Below are positions 24,940-33,057 of a stretch of DNA of 64,000 nucleotides, piece after piece (the first letter of the stretch is position 1; the number at the start of each line of letters is the position of its first letter). Below the pieces are notes generated by a model. That model saw only the letters and a list, made by a program, of their open reading frames with translations. It ran no database searches and was not told the origin of the DNA. Made by a program: the position numbers and the translations under genes. This stretch comes from an uncultured Christensenella sp. GTDB lineage: Bacteria; Bacillota; Clostridia; Christensenellales; Borkfalkiaceae. The DNA is taken from assembly GCA_910587015.1 (NCBI GenBank), contig CAJUME010000005.1, positions 256,629 to 320,628 of the forward strand, written 5' to 3'.

Positions 24940-25019
24940 AAGTACTTAATTAATTTTAATACAAAATACTCAATTAAGCAAGTAAATATATAAATTTTTT
25001 CACAAATTAAGTATTTTGT
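24940..25019 (-). promoter_or_regulatory. ppdK promoter region with inverted repeats
   Basis: ACAAAATACTCAATT (24961-24975) and AATTAAGTATTTTGT (25005-25019) form long imperfect arms, and AGTACTTAATTAA lies near 24941-24953. A minus-strand TTGCTT with TAAAAT 17 bases downstream falls in and beside the inner arm. The layout suggests a regulator binding over the promoter; its identity is unknown. Confidence 0.5.
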
Positions 25020-25037
25020 AACTTAATTGCAGAAAAA

Positions 25038-25068
25038 CGGCGGGCTGTATTCCAAATACAGCCCGCCG
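25038..25068. terminator. Terminator at the end of the recO-Imm1 transcript
   Basis: CGGCGGGCTGTAT and its complement with a five-base loop; TTTTT follows on the minus strand. Confidence 0.88.
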
Positions 25069-25094
25069 CGGATATTTTCGATTTTTTAACCCAT

Positions 25095-25538
25095 TTATGA
25101 TATTCTTTCCCACTCGATACAGTCGGGCAGTTCTCCGTTTTCGAAGAACTGCTTTACGCACTCTATCGCCTGTTCCAGAGTTACCACCTTTTCACCGTCC
25201 ATTTTCGAGGTTTTGTTGCCCTGACCCGAAAGAAATTTTACCTTTTCCTTATGGTGTCCCAAAGAAATCCATATACTGTACTCGCAATCGCAGTTCTCGC
25301 AGTCGTCCCAATCCTCGTCCTCCTCATCTACGGAGTCCTCCACCATATAGGTCAGGTATGCAAATTCGCCGTTTATGTTGACCAAAAGCGAGATATAATC
25401 ATCATTCTCTTCGTCTAACGACAGCAACGCAAGCGGCTTTGTCGCGCACTCCCTTATAAATTTTTCCGTTTCCTCAAAGGTTGCAAGGGTTAATTTTTTT
25501 CTTTTCTCGTTAGTTCCGTCAAAATAGCTTATCTGCAT
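25095..25538 (-). CDS. Imm1-family-like immunity protein (copy A)
   Basis: A 147-aa cytosolic protein starting MQISYFDGTNEKRKKLTLAT (GGAG upstream; the longer frame lacks a site). The C-terminal block VVTLEQAIECVKQFFENGEL followed by PDCIEW matches the Imm1 pattern ('lP...vleAlreFl.tG..P..v.W') of polymorphic-toxin immunity proteins. An acidic insert (~70-80) carries CENCDC. It is a tandem paralogue of the next gene. No toxin gene is nearby, so it may be an orphan immunity protein or have another role. Confidence 0.72.
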   Translation of the reverse strand: MQISYFDGTNEKRKKLTLATFEETEKFIRECATKPLALLSLDEENDDYISLLVNINGEFAYLTYMVEDSVDEEDEDWDDCENCDCEYSIWISLGHHKEKVKFLSGQGNKTSKMDGEKVVTLEQAIECVKQFFENGELPDCIEWERIS

Positions 25539-25558
25539 AATTTTTACTCCGCAATTTT

Positions 25559-25969
25559 TTACTGAATTCTGTCCCACTCCACGCAATCGGGCAGTTCTCC
25601 GTTTTCAAAAAATTGCTTAACGCACTCGATAGCCTTTTCCAAAGGCACAATTTCGTCGCCGTTGTAAAGCTGGGTTTCCTTACCCTTGCATTTTAAAAAC
25701 TCGACCTTGCCGTTGTGATTGCCCATAGCCGCCCACATACACGGCTCGCCGCCGTTATATCTGCTTTCTTCGTCGTTGAAATACGTCAAAGCGGTGAGCT
25801 CGCCGTTTATATCTATATCAAGCGACGGATATTTCTTATCGTAGCAAAAGGAAAGCCACGCAAGGGGCTTTGCGGCACACTCTCTTAAAAGCTTTTCAGC
25901 ATCCTCAAACGTTTCGCATTCAAGCTTTGTTTTGCGGGCTTTGGTGCCGTCAAAAAGTAAAACCTTCAT
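25559..25969 (-). CDS. Imm1-family-like immunity protein (copy B)
   Basis: A 136-aa paralogue of copy A, sharing the FDGT start, the RECA.KPLA.LS segment and the AIECVKQFFENGELPDCVEW ending. I use the ATG at 25969 because GGAGGAAATT directly precedes it. Only 20 bases separate the two genes, and recO lies 66 bases upstream, so they may share the era-recO transcript. Tandem divergent copies are typical of polyimmunity loci that protect against toxins of neighbours. Confidence 0.72.
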   Translation of the reverse strand: MKVLLFDGTKARKTKLECETFEDAEKLLRECAAKPLAWLSFCYDKKYPSLDIDINGELTALTYFNDEESRYNGGEPCMWAAMGNHNGKVEFLKCKGKETQLYNGDEIVPLEKAIECVKQFFENGELPDCVEWDRIQ

Positions 25970-26035
25970 AATTTCCTCCAAAGTTTAGTTGCACTTATTA
26001 TAATGCACTGCCCTACCGATGTCAATATAGAAATT

Positions 26036-26755
26036 TTAAATAAGTCTTATATATTCCGAAAGACTTTTGAACGCGATATTCAGCTTGTAGGAAAAGTATT
26101 CTCTTAAAAGCCTCAGCGCGCGCTTTTCTCCGTCTGCGGTTATAAAGTCCTCTTCATAGCTCTTGTTGTCAAGCTTGCGCAAAAGGTTATAGGTAACTCT
26201 GCTTGCGCCAATACCGCCGCCGCAGTCATAGCAGGTGAACGCGCCCGCGTCCATATCAAAGCGTAGTTTATCGTGCCCGAGCAGAGCATTACCGCACACC
26301 GCGCAGTTTTCCGCGGCGACGCCGTAGCCGGATTTTCTTAAAGCCAGCGTTAAAAAACGGATAAGGGGCTGAGCCTCGCCCTCCGTGCACATTTCCGACA
26401 GCGTTTTAACAAGCGCGTAAAAAATTTCCGCGCTTTCATCGCCCTCGTAGGTTAAAGCCGAGGCCGCTTCCACCGCCGCCGAGGCTGCGTAAAATTTGTT
26501 TATATCCGTACGCAAATCGTAAAAGCTTTCCGTTTCGCTTGCGTTTATAACGGTGTATCTGTCGCCTTTTTTTGAAAGTATGTACTCGGCAAAGCAAAAA
26601 GGCTGGGCGGCAAATTTAAGCCTTGCCCCCGCCTTTTTTACGCCCTTTGCCCCCGCCGTGATTTTACCGTTTTCGGCGGTTAAAAGGGTCAGTATTTTGT
26701 CGTTTTCGTTGTAATCAGCCGCGCGCAGCATAAGCGCGTTAACCTTTATCTCCAT
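26036..26755 (-). CDS. recO: DNA repair protein RecO
   Basis: A 239-aa recombination mediator that loads RecA with RecR onto gapped DNA. The N-terminal OB fold (1-80) is followed by a helical domain with the zinc-binding cysteines CAVCGN and CYDCG (~150-180). It sits 12 bases after yqzL in the era-yqzL-recO order known from Bacillus. No strong ribosome binding site is visible, so coupling with the upstream small gene is likely. Confidence 0.93.
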   Translation of the reverse strand: MEIKVNALMLRAADYNENDKILTLLTAENGKITAGAKGVKKAGARLKFAAQPFCFAEYILSKKGDRYTVINASETESFYDLRTDINKFYAASAAVEAASALTYEGDESAEIFYALVKTLSEMCTEGEAQPLIRFLTLALRKSGYGVAAENCAVCGNALLGHDKLRFDMDAGAFTCYDCGGGIGASRVTYNLLRKLDNKSYEEDFITADGEKRALRLLREYFSYKLNIAFKSLSEYIRLI

Positions 26756-26767
26756 AAAACATTCAGC

Positions 26768-26872
26768 TTAATCCTTATGGTCCAACTGCTTGTACAGCAT
26801 ATAATAGCTTACGTTGCCCGTTTTTTCAAACATTTTCCATGCAAGCTCCGCCGCATCCCTGTCTCTTTTCAT
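26768..26872 (-). CDS. yqzL: YqzL-like small protein (34 aa)
   Basis: A very short gene encoding MKRDRDAAELAWKMFEKTGN followed by VSYYMLYKQLDHKD. The W-F--TGN---Y-L-K pattern is that of YqzL, a conserved tiny protein found between era and recO in Bacillota, and the position is identical here. AAGGAG lies six to seven bases before the ATG at 26872. Function unknown. Confidence 0.82.
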   Translation of the reverse strand: MKRDRDAAELAWKMFEKTGNVSYYMLYKQLDHKD

Positions 26873-26912
26873 ACAGCACTCCTTAACAACAGAATGCGCA
26901 CTTTACAACAAA

Positions 26913-27791
26913 TTATACAATAAAAATATCTTTTACAAGACCGGGGCGGTTGCGCCAGTCCTCTTCAACGCGGACGTATGTAGTCAAAAATACCTTTGCG
27001 CCGAGGAATTTTTCCATATCCTGACGGGCGAAGGAGGAAACCTCCTTAATCGCTCTGCCCTGTTTACCTATTAAAATGGCCTTGTGGTTGGCTTTTTCGC
27101 AGATTATATCGAGATTAACCTCGTAATTACCGTTTTCCTTGCGGGTAAATTCGTTGATTACGATAGCTATACCGTGCGGGATTTCGTCGTCGAATTTCAA
27201 AAGAATTTTCTCGCGCATTATTTCGGCGACCATAAACCTTTCGCTTTTGTCCGAAACTATGTCCTCTTCTATAACCTTGCCGCCCTCGGGCATTTGCTCC
27301 GCGAGGTATTGCTCAAGCTTGCGCATATTAGTGTATTTGCGGGCGGAAACGGGAAAAACGTCGCAGTGAATGCCGTTATCGTACAGCTTTTTAACGTCCT
27401 CTGCAATGCGCTCCTTCGGCATAATGTCTATCTTTGTGTAGGCGAGCGCCATAGGAATTTTGCCGTCCGCATACTTTTTGATAAGCGTTATATCCTCGTC
27501 GGAAATTCCGCCGTGCCCGTCGTGAACGAAAAGAATAAAATCAACGTCCTTTGCGGCGTCGTCCGTGGCTTTAAGCATTAAATCGGTCAGATAATGCCCG
27601 CTTTTGTATATGCCGGGGGTATCTACAAAAACAAGCTGATATTCTTCCTTTGTAAGCACGCCCATAATGGAATTGCGCGTGGTCTGGGGCTTGGGCGAAA
27701 CTATCGCCACCTTTTCGCCCACAAGCACGTTTACAAGCGTGCTTTTGCCTGCGTTTGCTCTGCCTATCACTCCTATAAATCCGCTTCTCAT
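26913..27791 (-). CDS. era: GTPase Era
   Basis: A 292-aa essential GTPase that binds the 3' end of 16S rRNA during 30S assembly. G1 is GRANAGKST, G3 is DTPGI, G4 is YTKID (the usual N is replaced by T), and the C-terminal KH domain has LIGKQGRAIKEV. The ATG at 27791 overlaps the ybeY stop (ATGA). Confidence 0.96.
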   Translation of the reverse strand: MRSGFIGVIGRANAGKSTLVNVLVGEKVAIVSPKPQTTRNSIMGVLTKEEYQLVFVDTPGIYKSGHYLTDLMLKATDDAAKDVDFILFVHDGHGGISDEDITLIKKYADGKIPMALAYTKIDIMPKERIAEDVKKLYDNGIHCDVFPVSARKYTNMRKLEQYLAEQMPEGGKVIEEDIVSDKSERFMVAEIMREKILLKFDDEIPHGIAIVINEFTRKENGNYEVNLDIICEKANHKAILIGKQGRAIKEVSSFARQDMEKFLGAKVFLTTYVRVEEDWRNRPGLVKDIFIV

Positions 27792-28258
27792 TCCCGCGTT
27801 ATTCCTAATTTACTCAATATTTTTTCTTCTTTTGCGCGCATTTCGGGCTTGTCCTCTTCAGTCATATGGTCATAGCCTAAAAGGTGCCACAAACCGTGCA
27901 CGGCAAGATAGTGCAGCTCTCTCATATAGCTGTGCCCGTATTCCTCCGCCTGCTCCCTTGCGCGTTTTTCGCAGATAACTATACTGCCGAGGAAGATATT
28001 GCCCTCCTCGTCCACCTCAAACGGAAAGTCCGCCTTTTTAAGCGCCTTGCCGCGGATTCCGTCAAGCGAGGGAAAGCTTAAAACGTCTGTTACCGCGTCA
28101 ATTCCGCGGGCTTCGGCGTTAAGGCGCCGAATTTCCGCCTCGTCTGTTACAATGATTTCTGCGGAAAGTCCGCAGTCGCTTTCAATTTCGCTCTCAAACG
28201 CCTTTGACAGCGGCGAAAAATCGAATTGCTCGCAAAAAATGTTAAGCATAGTCATCAT
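27788..28258 (-). CDS. ybeY: Endoribonuclease YbeY
   Basis: A 156-aa metal-dependent RNase for 16S rRNA 3' maturation and ribosome quality control. The zinc motif HGLWHLLGYDH (HxxxHxxGxxH) is intact. The start could be 28258 or the internal ATG at 28249. It overlaps both the pgpH-like gene upstream and era downstream by four bases, so the three are translationally coupled. Confidence 0.94.
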   Translation of the reverse strand: MMTMLNIFCEQFDFSPLSKAFESEIESDCGLSAEIIVTDEAEIRRLNAEARGIDAVTDVLSFPSLDGIRGKALKKADFPFEVDEEGNIFLGSIVICEKRAREQAEEYGHSYMRELHYLAVHGLWHLLGYDHMTEEDKPEMRAKEEKILSKLGITRE

Positions 28259-29748
28259 CTCTTTTTAAGCGTCAGCTTGGGGTAAGCCACGCGCGAATGG
28301 TATACGCCCGTAAGTCCGTTTACAACCGTGCGGGTTATTATAGTCAGCTCGCGCATGGTTATGTTGCAGTCCACAAACTGCTCCTGATTCATACGCTCCT
28401 CCACAAGATTGTTTACAAGCCTTTCAACCTTTTCTGGCGAGCGGTCTGGCAAAGAGCGCGTTGCCGCCTCCGCCGCGTCCACAATCATTATAATTGCGGC
28501 AATCTTTGTTGTGGGCGTGGGTCCCGCATAGGAATAGTTTGCTATATTCAGCTCGCCATCGCTCATTTTAAGCGCCTTGGCGTAGAAATATTTTATGGGA
28601 AGGGTGCCGTGATGCTGAACCGCAACGTCCGCAAAAATTTCGGGCAGACGGTTCTTTTTAATCAGCTTTGCGCCGTCGCGGGTGTGCGAACGGATAATAT
28701 CCACGGAAAGCTCGGGAGTAAGCTCCTTATGCAAATCGTATTCGCTTTGGTTTTCCGCAAACATTTCGGGGTTTTTAAGCTTGCCCACATCGTGATAGTA
28801 TGCGGCGGCGCGCGCCAGCTCGGAATCCTCTCCTATCGCGGTTGCGCACATTTCCGCAAGCTGGGCAACGACAATGCAGTGATTGTAGGTGCCGGGGGCG
28901 TTGGACTTAAGTCTGGAAATAAGCTTTGCGTGGTCGGAGGTAAGCTCGCGCAGACGGAAGGGCGTAAGCTCGGAGAACATTCCCTCGAACACCGGCAGAA
29001 GAAACATAAACGCCAGAACGGACAAAACGCAGTCGAAGGCGCTGTACATAACTATATCGAGCGCCTCGTCAAGAGCAAGGTTTGTGGGAAGCTGCACAAC
29101 AAGGTTTATCAAAATAACGGGGCCGAGCAGCAACAGCGCAAGCATAACGCAGCCTATACGCGTTTTTATGCGCTTTAATACGATTATACCGATAATTCCG
29201 CAGCAGAAGCACGTTAAAAGGCTTGAAAAGCTTTCAACCATTTTAATGGAGCCGTACGCGCCGTCCGGCAGGGTATCGGGGCCGAGCGTCACGTCGGAGC
29301 TGTTTAAAAATCTGTTGAATATGAATATTGTAAGCGCAAACACTATGTTCATGAAAATAGCGTCCTTGCGCTTTAAAATCATTGCCGCCATAAGCGCGAA
29401 AAACAGAAGCGGGCGCGCGGTTGAATATACGAATTTGCCGACCACGTTGCACAAAAGCAGCGCAATGCACAGCAAAAGATAAATTTCCATAATTTTGGAA
29501 TACTGTGCAAGCAGGCTTCTGTTTTCGAAAAACATATAGATATAAACAATACACATCAGCAGTGCAACAGCCGTAACCACCGTGATTATGTTTTTATACT
29601 GGTGAAATATAAAGTCCTTTAAGCCCAGCTCTACGTTGACGAGGTTTATAAGCATCATAAGCATCATGACGCCTATAAGCACCGTGAACGAAACAAGAGT
29701 AGTTATAATACTTAAGCATATTTCTTTTTTCGTAAGCTTTGTCTTCAA
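28255..29748 (-). CDS. PgpH-like membrane HD phosphohydrolase, short form
   Basis: A 497-aa protein with about seven membrane helices (residues ~10-265) and a cytoplasmic HD domain (~280-480) with YNHCIVVAQLAEM and the metal pair YYHDVGKLKN. Position between phoH and ybeY matches Bacillus YqfF/PgpH, which degrades cyclic di-AMP. It lacks the large extracellular 7TMR-HDED domain that makes typical members about 700 residues long. The start is TTG at 29748, six to seven bases after GGAGG. Cyclic di-AMP hydrolysis is inferred from family and synteny. Confidence 0.87.
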   Translation of the reverse strand: MKTKLTKKEICLSIITTLVSFTVLIGVMMLMMLINLVNVELGLKDFIFHQYKNIITVVTAVALLMCIVYIYMFFENRSLLAQYSKIMEIYLLLCIALLLCNVVGKFVYSTARPLLFFALMAAMILKRKDAIFMNIVFALTIFIFNRFLNSSDVTLGPDTLPDGAYGSIKMVESFSSLLTCFCCGIIGIIVLKRIKTRIGCVMLALLLLGPVILINLVVQLPTNLALDEALDIVMYSAFDCVLSVLAFMFLLPVFEGMFSELTPFRLRELTSDHAKLISRLKSNAPGTYNHCIVVAQLAEMCATAIGEDSELARAAAYYHDVGKLKNPEMFAENQSEYDLHKELTPELSVDIIRSHTRDGAKLIKKNRLPEIFADVAVQHHGTLPIKYFYAKALKMSDGELNIANYSYAGPTPTTKIAAIIMIVDAAEAATRSLPDRSPEKVERLVNNLVEERMNQEQFVDCNITMRELTIITRTVVNGLTGVYHSRVAYPKLTLKKR

Positions 29749-29775
29749 AATTTCCTCCGAAGGGTAAGTAAATAA

Positions 29776-30759
29776 TTACGCGTTGTTATCTGTTTTGTGT
29801 TTGTTCGAATCCGCCTCGTACGCGCGGACAATGCTCATTACAAGCGGGTTGCGGACAACGTCCTTGTCGGACAAGTGCACTATGCCTATGCCCTCCACTT
29901 CCTTTAAAACGTGCGCCGCGTGCTCAAGCCCGCTCTTCTTCCCGTCGGGAAGGTCGATTTGCGTCACATCGCCCGTAATCACCATTTTACTGCCGTCGCC
30001 CAAACGCGTCAAAAACATCTTCATTTGCTCGCGCGTGGAGTTCTGCGCCTCGTCCAAAATTATAAACGCGTTCGAAAGCGTTCTGCCGCGCATATACGCA
30101 AGCGGAGCAATTTCAATAGAGCCGCGCTCCATCAGCTTTGTATACGTTTCCAGCCCGAGCATTTCCTGCAGGGCATCGTAAAGCGGACGGAGATAGGGGT
30201 CTACCTTGGTCTGCAAATCGCCGGGGAGAAAGCCGAGCTTTTCGCCCGCCTCCACAGCGGGACGGGTAAGAATTATTTTATCAACCTGCTTTTGCTTGTA
30301 TGCCTGAACGGCAAGACACACCGCAAGATACGTTTTGCCCGTGCCCGCGGGGCCTATGCCGAAAACCACAGACTTTTTGCCGATTTCGTCAACATATTTG
30401 CGCTGACCTACCGTCTTGCATTTAATCGGCTTTCCGCGCGAGGTTATGGCGACCGTACCGGAGGACAGCTTTTTAATGTCGCTCGCCTTGCCCTCTTTGG
30501 CAAGCTCTATGCAGTACTGAGTTCTGCCCTTGTCTATGCCCTCGCCGCTTTCCGCCAGCACCAAAAGATTTTCTATTACGGAGGCGGCTTGTACAACCTT
30601 GTCCTCCGTACCCGAAACAACTATATTAAGTCCGTCCACGCGGATTATTACGCCGAATTCCTGCATAAGCACGTTGATATTTTCGTCGAACGTGCCGAGG
30701 ACGCGCTGAAGCTTGTCTGAATTGTCGGCGTTGATTTTTCTTATACTCTGATTGTTCAT
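29776..30759 (-). CDS. phoH: PhoH-family ATPase
   Basis: A 327-aa P-loop ATPase, PhoL/YbeZ type. An N-terminal KH-like region is followed by Walker A GPAGTGKTYLA, LTRPAVEAGEKLGFLPGDLQ, and Walker B IILDEAQNS. PhoH partners YbeY in RNA metabolism, and ybeY is two genes downstream. I use the ATG at 30759 (MNNQSIRKINADN); the longer frame overlaps yqfD. Ribosome binding sequence is weak. Confidence 0.92.
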   Translation of the reverse strand: MNNQSIRKINADNSDKLQRVLGTFDENINVLMQEFGVIIRVDGLNIVVSGTEDKVVQAASVIENLLVLAESGEGIDKGRTQYCIELAKEGKASDIKKLSSGTVAITSRGKPIKCKTVGQRKYVDEIGKKSVVFGIGPAGTGKTYLAVCLAVQAYKQKQVDKIILTRPAVEAGEKLGFLPGDLQTKVDPYLRPLYDALQEMLGLETYTKLMERGSIEIAPLAYMRGRTLSNAFIILDEAQNSTREQMKMFLTRLGDGSKMVITGDVTQIDLPDGKKSGLEHAAHVLKEVEGIGIVHLSDKDVVRNPLVMSIVRAYEADSNKHKTDNNA

Positions 30760-30773
30760 AAAAAATTTAGACT

Positions 30774-31667
30774 TTACGTTATATTGATACTTATTTTGTG
30801 TATATAACTGAAATCTATAACGTAAATTACTCCGCCGTCGCACGGCTTTACCGTATGCTTGCGCGAGAGTATTGTTTCGTTTTCCAGCAGAACGGAGGAA
30901 TAAGCTTTTTTAAGATTTTCCTCGCTCTCCTCCTCGGCAAAAAATTCAGACGTGCGCGCGCATTCTATTTCCGCATAGCCCGCCGCAAGACAGCTTATAT
31001 TCTCCTCGCCGGAAAGCATATGCGCATAAATAAGCGTATCGCCCTTTTTGACGGTATCTCCCGCAGAAACGGCCGCCGTTCCGCACACCGCCACGATATT
31101 GCGGACAACGCCGTCCGTATCCGACAATAACGGCTTTGTGCTTGCCGAGCCGAAATGCTCGTCGTCGACCTGAACGTCGACCACAAGCACGCTGCCGCGC
31201 CGCTCGATATTGCAGAAGGTGACCTGCGGCAAGGAAAGAATTCTGCCCGTGGCAACCGCCTTGTTTAGCGCGGAAAACGGTTTAAACTCCCTTGCGCCCT
31301 CGTCCAGAATTATTTTACGGACGTCCGCTTCGAGGTAGCTGCCGCTGCCGCTGACCTCGATTTTAAGCACGAAGGTATTTGCAAACACGGCAAGCGCAAC
31401 AAACGCCGCCGCGCCGACAAACAGCCCCGCGCGCAGCTTTGCAAGCGATAAAAAACGGCGTTTCGCGCTGTTTTTTACCACGCAGATATTATAACACGGC
31501 TTATCAAAAATTGCAAAAGCTTTTTCGATATCTTTATCTTTTACGCAAAATATAAAGTAAGCGCCGCGTTTTTTGCACGCATAGGCGGCTATTCCCGCTT
31601 TTTTAAGTCTTTTTAAAGCCGCCTCCGCAGTGGCGACAACTGAAATTTCGGTAAGCCTACCCTTCAA
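30774..31667 (-). CDS. yqfD: Sporulation-type protein YqfD
   Basis: A 297-aa protein with one membrane helix at ~78-100 and an extracytoplasmic domain beginning KIEVSGSGSYLEADVRK. It matches YqfD, made in the mother cell during Bacillus sporulation. It is about 100 residues shorter than the Bacillus protein, mainly at the C-terminus. It overlaps yqfC by 11 bases. Whether this organism sporulates cannot be told from the window. Confidence 0.87.
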   Translation of the reverse strand: MKGRLTEISVVATAEAALKRLKKAGIAAYACKKRGAYFIFCVKDKDIEKAFAIFDKPCYNICVVKNSAKRRFLSLAKLRAGLFVGAAAFVALAVFANTFVLKIEVSGSGSYLEADVRKIILDEGAREFKPFSALNKAVATGRILSLPQVTFCNIERRGSVLVVDVQVDDEHFGSASTKPLLSDTDGVVRNIVAVCGTAAVSAGDTVKKGDTLIYAHMLSGEENISCLAAGYAEIECARTSEFFAEEESEENLKKAYSSVLLENETILSRKHTVKPCDGGVIYVIDFSYIHKISINIT

Positions 31668-31905
31668 TTTTAATCTCCCTTATATCGCCCTTTATTAAAA
31701 TATCGTCCTCGAAATAGCTGCCTATATCCAGATTTTCGCCCCCGATTATAATAACGCAGCGCCTTTGCAGAAGTATTATTTTTTCCGCCGAAAGCTCTTT
31801 AACGGACTTTATACTGCGGAAGTATCCGCCGAACTGCGGTATTATCGTAAAGGCCTTAAGCGTATCCGCGCCAAGCTCGCCGAGAATTTGTTCCAAAAGC
31901 TTCAT
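31657..31905 (-). CDS. yqfC: YabP/YqfC-family sporulation protein
   Basis: An 82-aa small beta protein with the family pattern G-YFRSIKSV-ELSAEKIILL and DDILIKGDIREIKIEG. It is the first gene of the yqfC-yqfD-phoH-pgpH-ybeY-era-yqzL-recO run, all on one strand with overlaps or short gaps. It diverges from the MinD-like gene across 138 bases. Confidence 0.85.
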   Translation of the reverse strand: MKLLEQILGELGADTLKAFTIIPQFGGYFRSIKSVKELSAEKIILLQRRCVIIIGGENLDIGSYFEDDILIKGDIREIKIEG

Positions 31906-32043
31906 AAGTCTATTTTATGCCCGCCATAGTTTATGTATAACCGCCAAAAACCGCCTTTGGCTTGCAGCCGCTTTTACCTTAAAATATATATTATAACAAA
32001 AACAGACTTATTTTTTAATTGCTACGCCGCTAAAATTGCTTGT

Positions 32044-32775
32044 ATGGCTACAAAAATTTACCTTACGAGCTTTAAGGGCGGCACGGGTGTAACCTCGTTC
32101 TGCATAGGCTTGGGGCTTGCGCTTGCCGAGCTGGGCGAAAGAACGCTTATTGTAGACGGCGATACGCTTAGCGGCGGCGCGATAATTGCGGGCGGGTTGT
32201 CCAATATGCAGGTCTACACCCTTGCCGACTACGAAAAGGGCGCGTGCCGCGCAAAACAGACTCTGATTCCCCACGCGCAGACGGCTAATCTGTGCTTTAT
32301 GCCCTCGATAGGACTTAAAAACGCGGAGGCGGCAAACCGCGCCGTTGCCGACGTTGAGGGGCTGTTTGATTTTATACTTGCCGATAAAACGGCAAAGGAA
32401 AGCTGCGACAGAGCGATTATTGTGACCGAGCCGTTTTTGCCCTCGGTAAAGAGTGCGGACTGTTGCAGAAACGCGCTTGCGGACGGAGGCTTTAAGGACA
32501 TAGGGCTTGTGGTTAACAAAATCTGCGGCGGACAGATTTTAAACGGCGAAATTATGACCGCGCAGGAAATTGCGGCCGTACTGCATCTGCCGCTTACGGC
32601 GGTTATCCCCGAGGACCTGACGCTTTCTGCGGGAAAATACCGCAATGCGACGATTAAGGCGTTTAAGCTTGCCGCGGCGGCGGTATGCGGCAAAAAAGAG
32701 GGCACCTGCAACGTAATTGCAAAATACGCGGGGCTTGGCGGCTATATTAAAAGAAAGCTGAGGGAAAAGGTATGA
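32044..32775 (+). CDS. MinD-like ATPase with degenerate P-loop
   Basis: A 243-aa protein of the MinD/ParA class (MATKIYLTSFKGGTGVTSFC). MinD-like features include LADYEKGACRAKQTLI, AIIVTEPFLPSVKSAD, LTAVIPED and a basic, possibly amphipathic C-terminal tail (YIKRKLREKV). The Walker A motif reads KGGTGVTS: the signature lysine (11) is kept but the phosphate-binding lysine at 16 is valine. ATP hydrolysis is therefore doubtful. It overlaps a MinE-like gene by four bases, as a minDE operon. I start at the ATG at 32044 because it matches MinD N-termini; its ribosome binding site is weak. Confidence 0.8.
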   Translation: MATKIYLTSFKGGTGVTSFCIGLGLALAELGERTLIVDGDTLSGGAIIAGGLSNMQVYTLADYEKGACRAKQTLIPHAQTANLCFMPSIGLKNAEAANRAVADVEGLFDFILADKTAKESCDRAIIVTEPFLPSVKSADCCRNALADGGFKDIGLVVNKICGGQILNGEIMTAQEIAAVLHLPLTAVIPEDLTLSAGKYRNATIKAFKLAAAAVCGKKEGTCNVIAKYAGLGGYIKRKLREKV

Positions 32776-32984
32776 ACAGAGCAAACAGAATTCTTGCGCT
32801 TGACAGAGAGGATATGTCCGACTTTGAAAGGGCGCTGTTTTTAAAGGATTTGAAAAGGGTGACCGAGGAGTATTTCGAATGCAACGGCGACGCAACGCTG
32901 GAAATAACACGGGCGGACGGGGGCTTTCTTGTATGCGTTATTTTTACCGCGCGCAGAGTAAAAACGCTTAAAAACCCCGTTTAA
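32772..32984 (+). CDS. Short MinE-like protein
   Basis: A 70-aa protein, MNRANRILALDREDMSDFER..., with the MinE-like pattern LKDLKRVTEEYFE---DATLEITRADGG-LVCVIF-ARRVK. MinE makes the MinD ATPase oscillate, placing the division septum. Compared with typical MinE (about 85-90 residues) the N-terminal membrane-targeting segment is missing or very short. Its ATG overlaps the stop of the MinD-like gene (ATGA). Confidence 0.68.
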   Translation: MNRANRILALDREDMSDFERALFLKDLKRVTEEYFECNGDATLEITRADGGFLVCVIFTARRVKTLKNPV

Positions 32985-33004
32985 AAAATTGTATAACAAA
33001 AACA

Positions 33005-33046
33005 AGCGGCGCCGCGGAGGTTTAATTAAACCTCCGCGGCGCCGCT
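33005..33046. terminator. 42-base perfect palindrome between convergent genes
   Basis: AGCGGCGCCGCGGAGGTTTAA is directly followed by its complement. T-rich sequence on the minus side (TTGTTTTTG) fits a terminator for the protease gene; it can also stop the minDE-like transcript. Confidence 0.8.
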
Positions 33047-33057
33047 GTCAGTTAATT

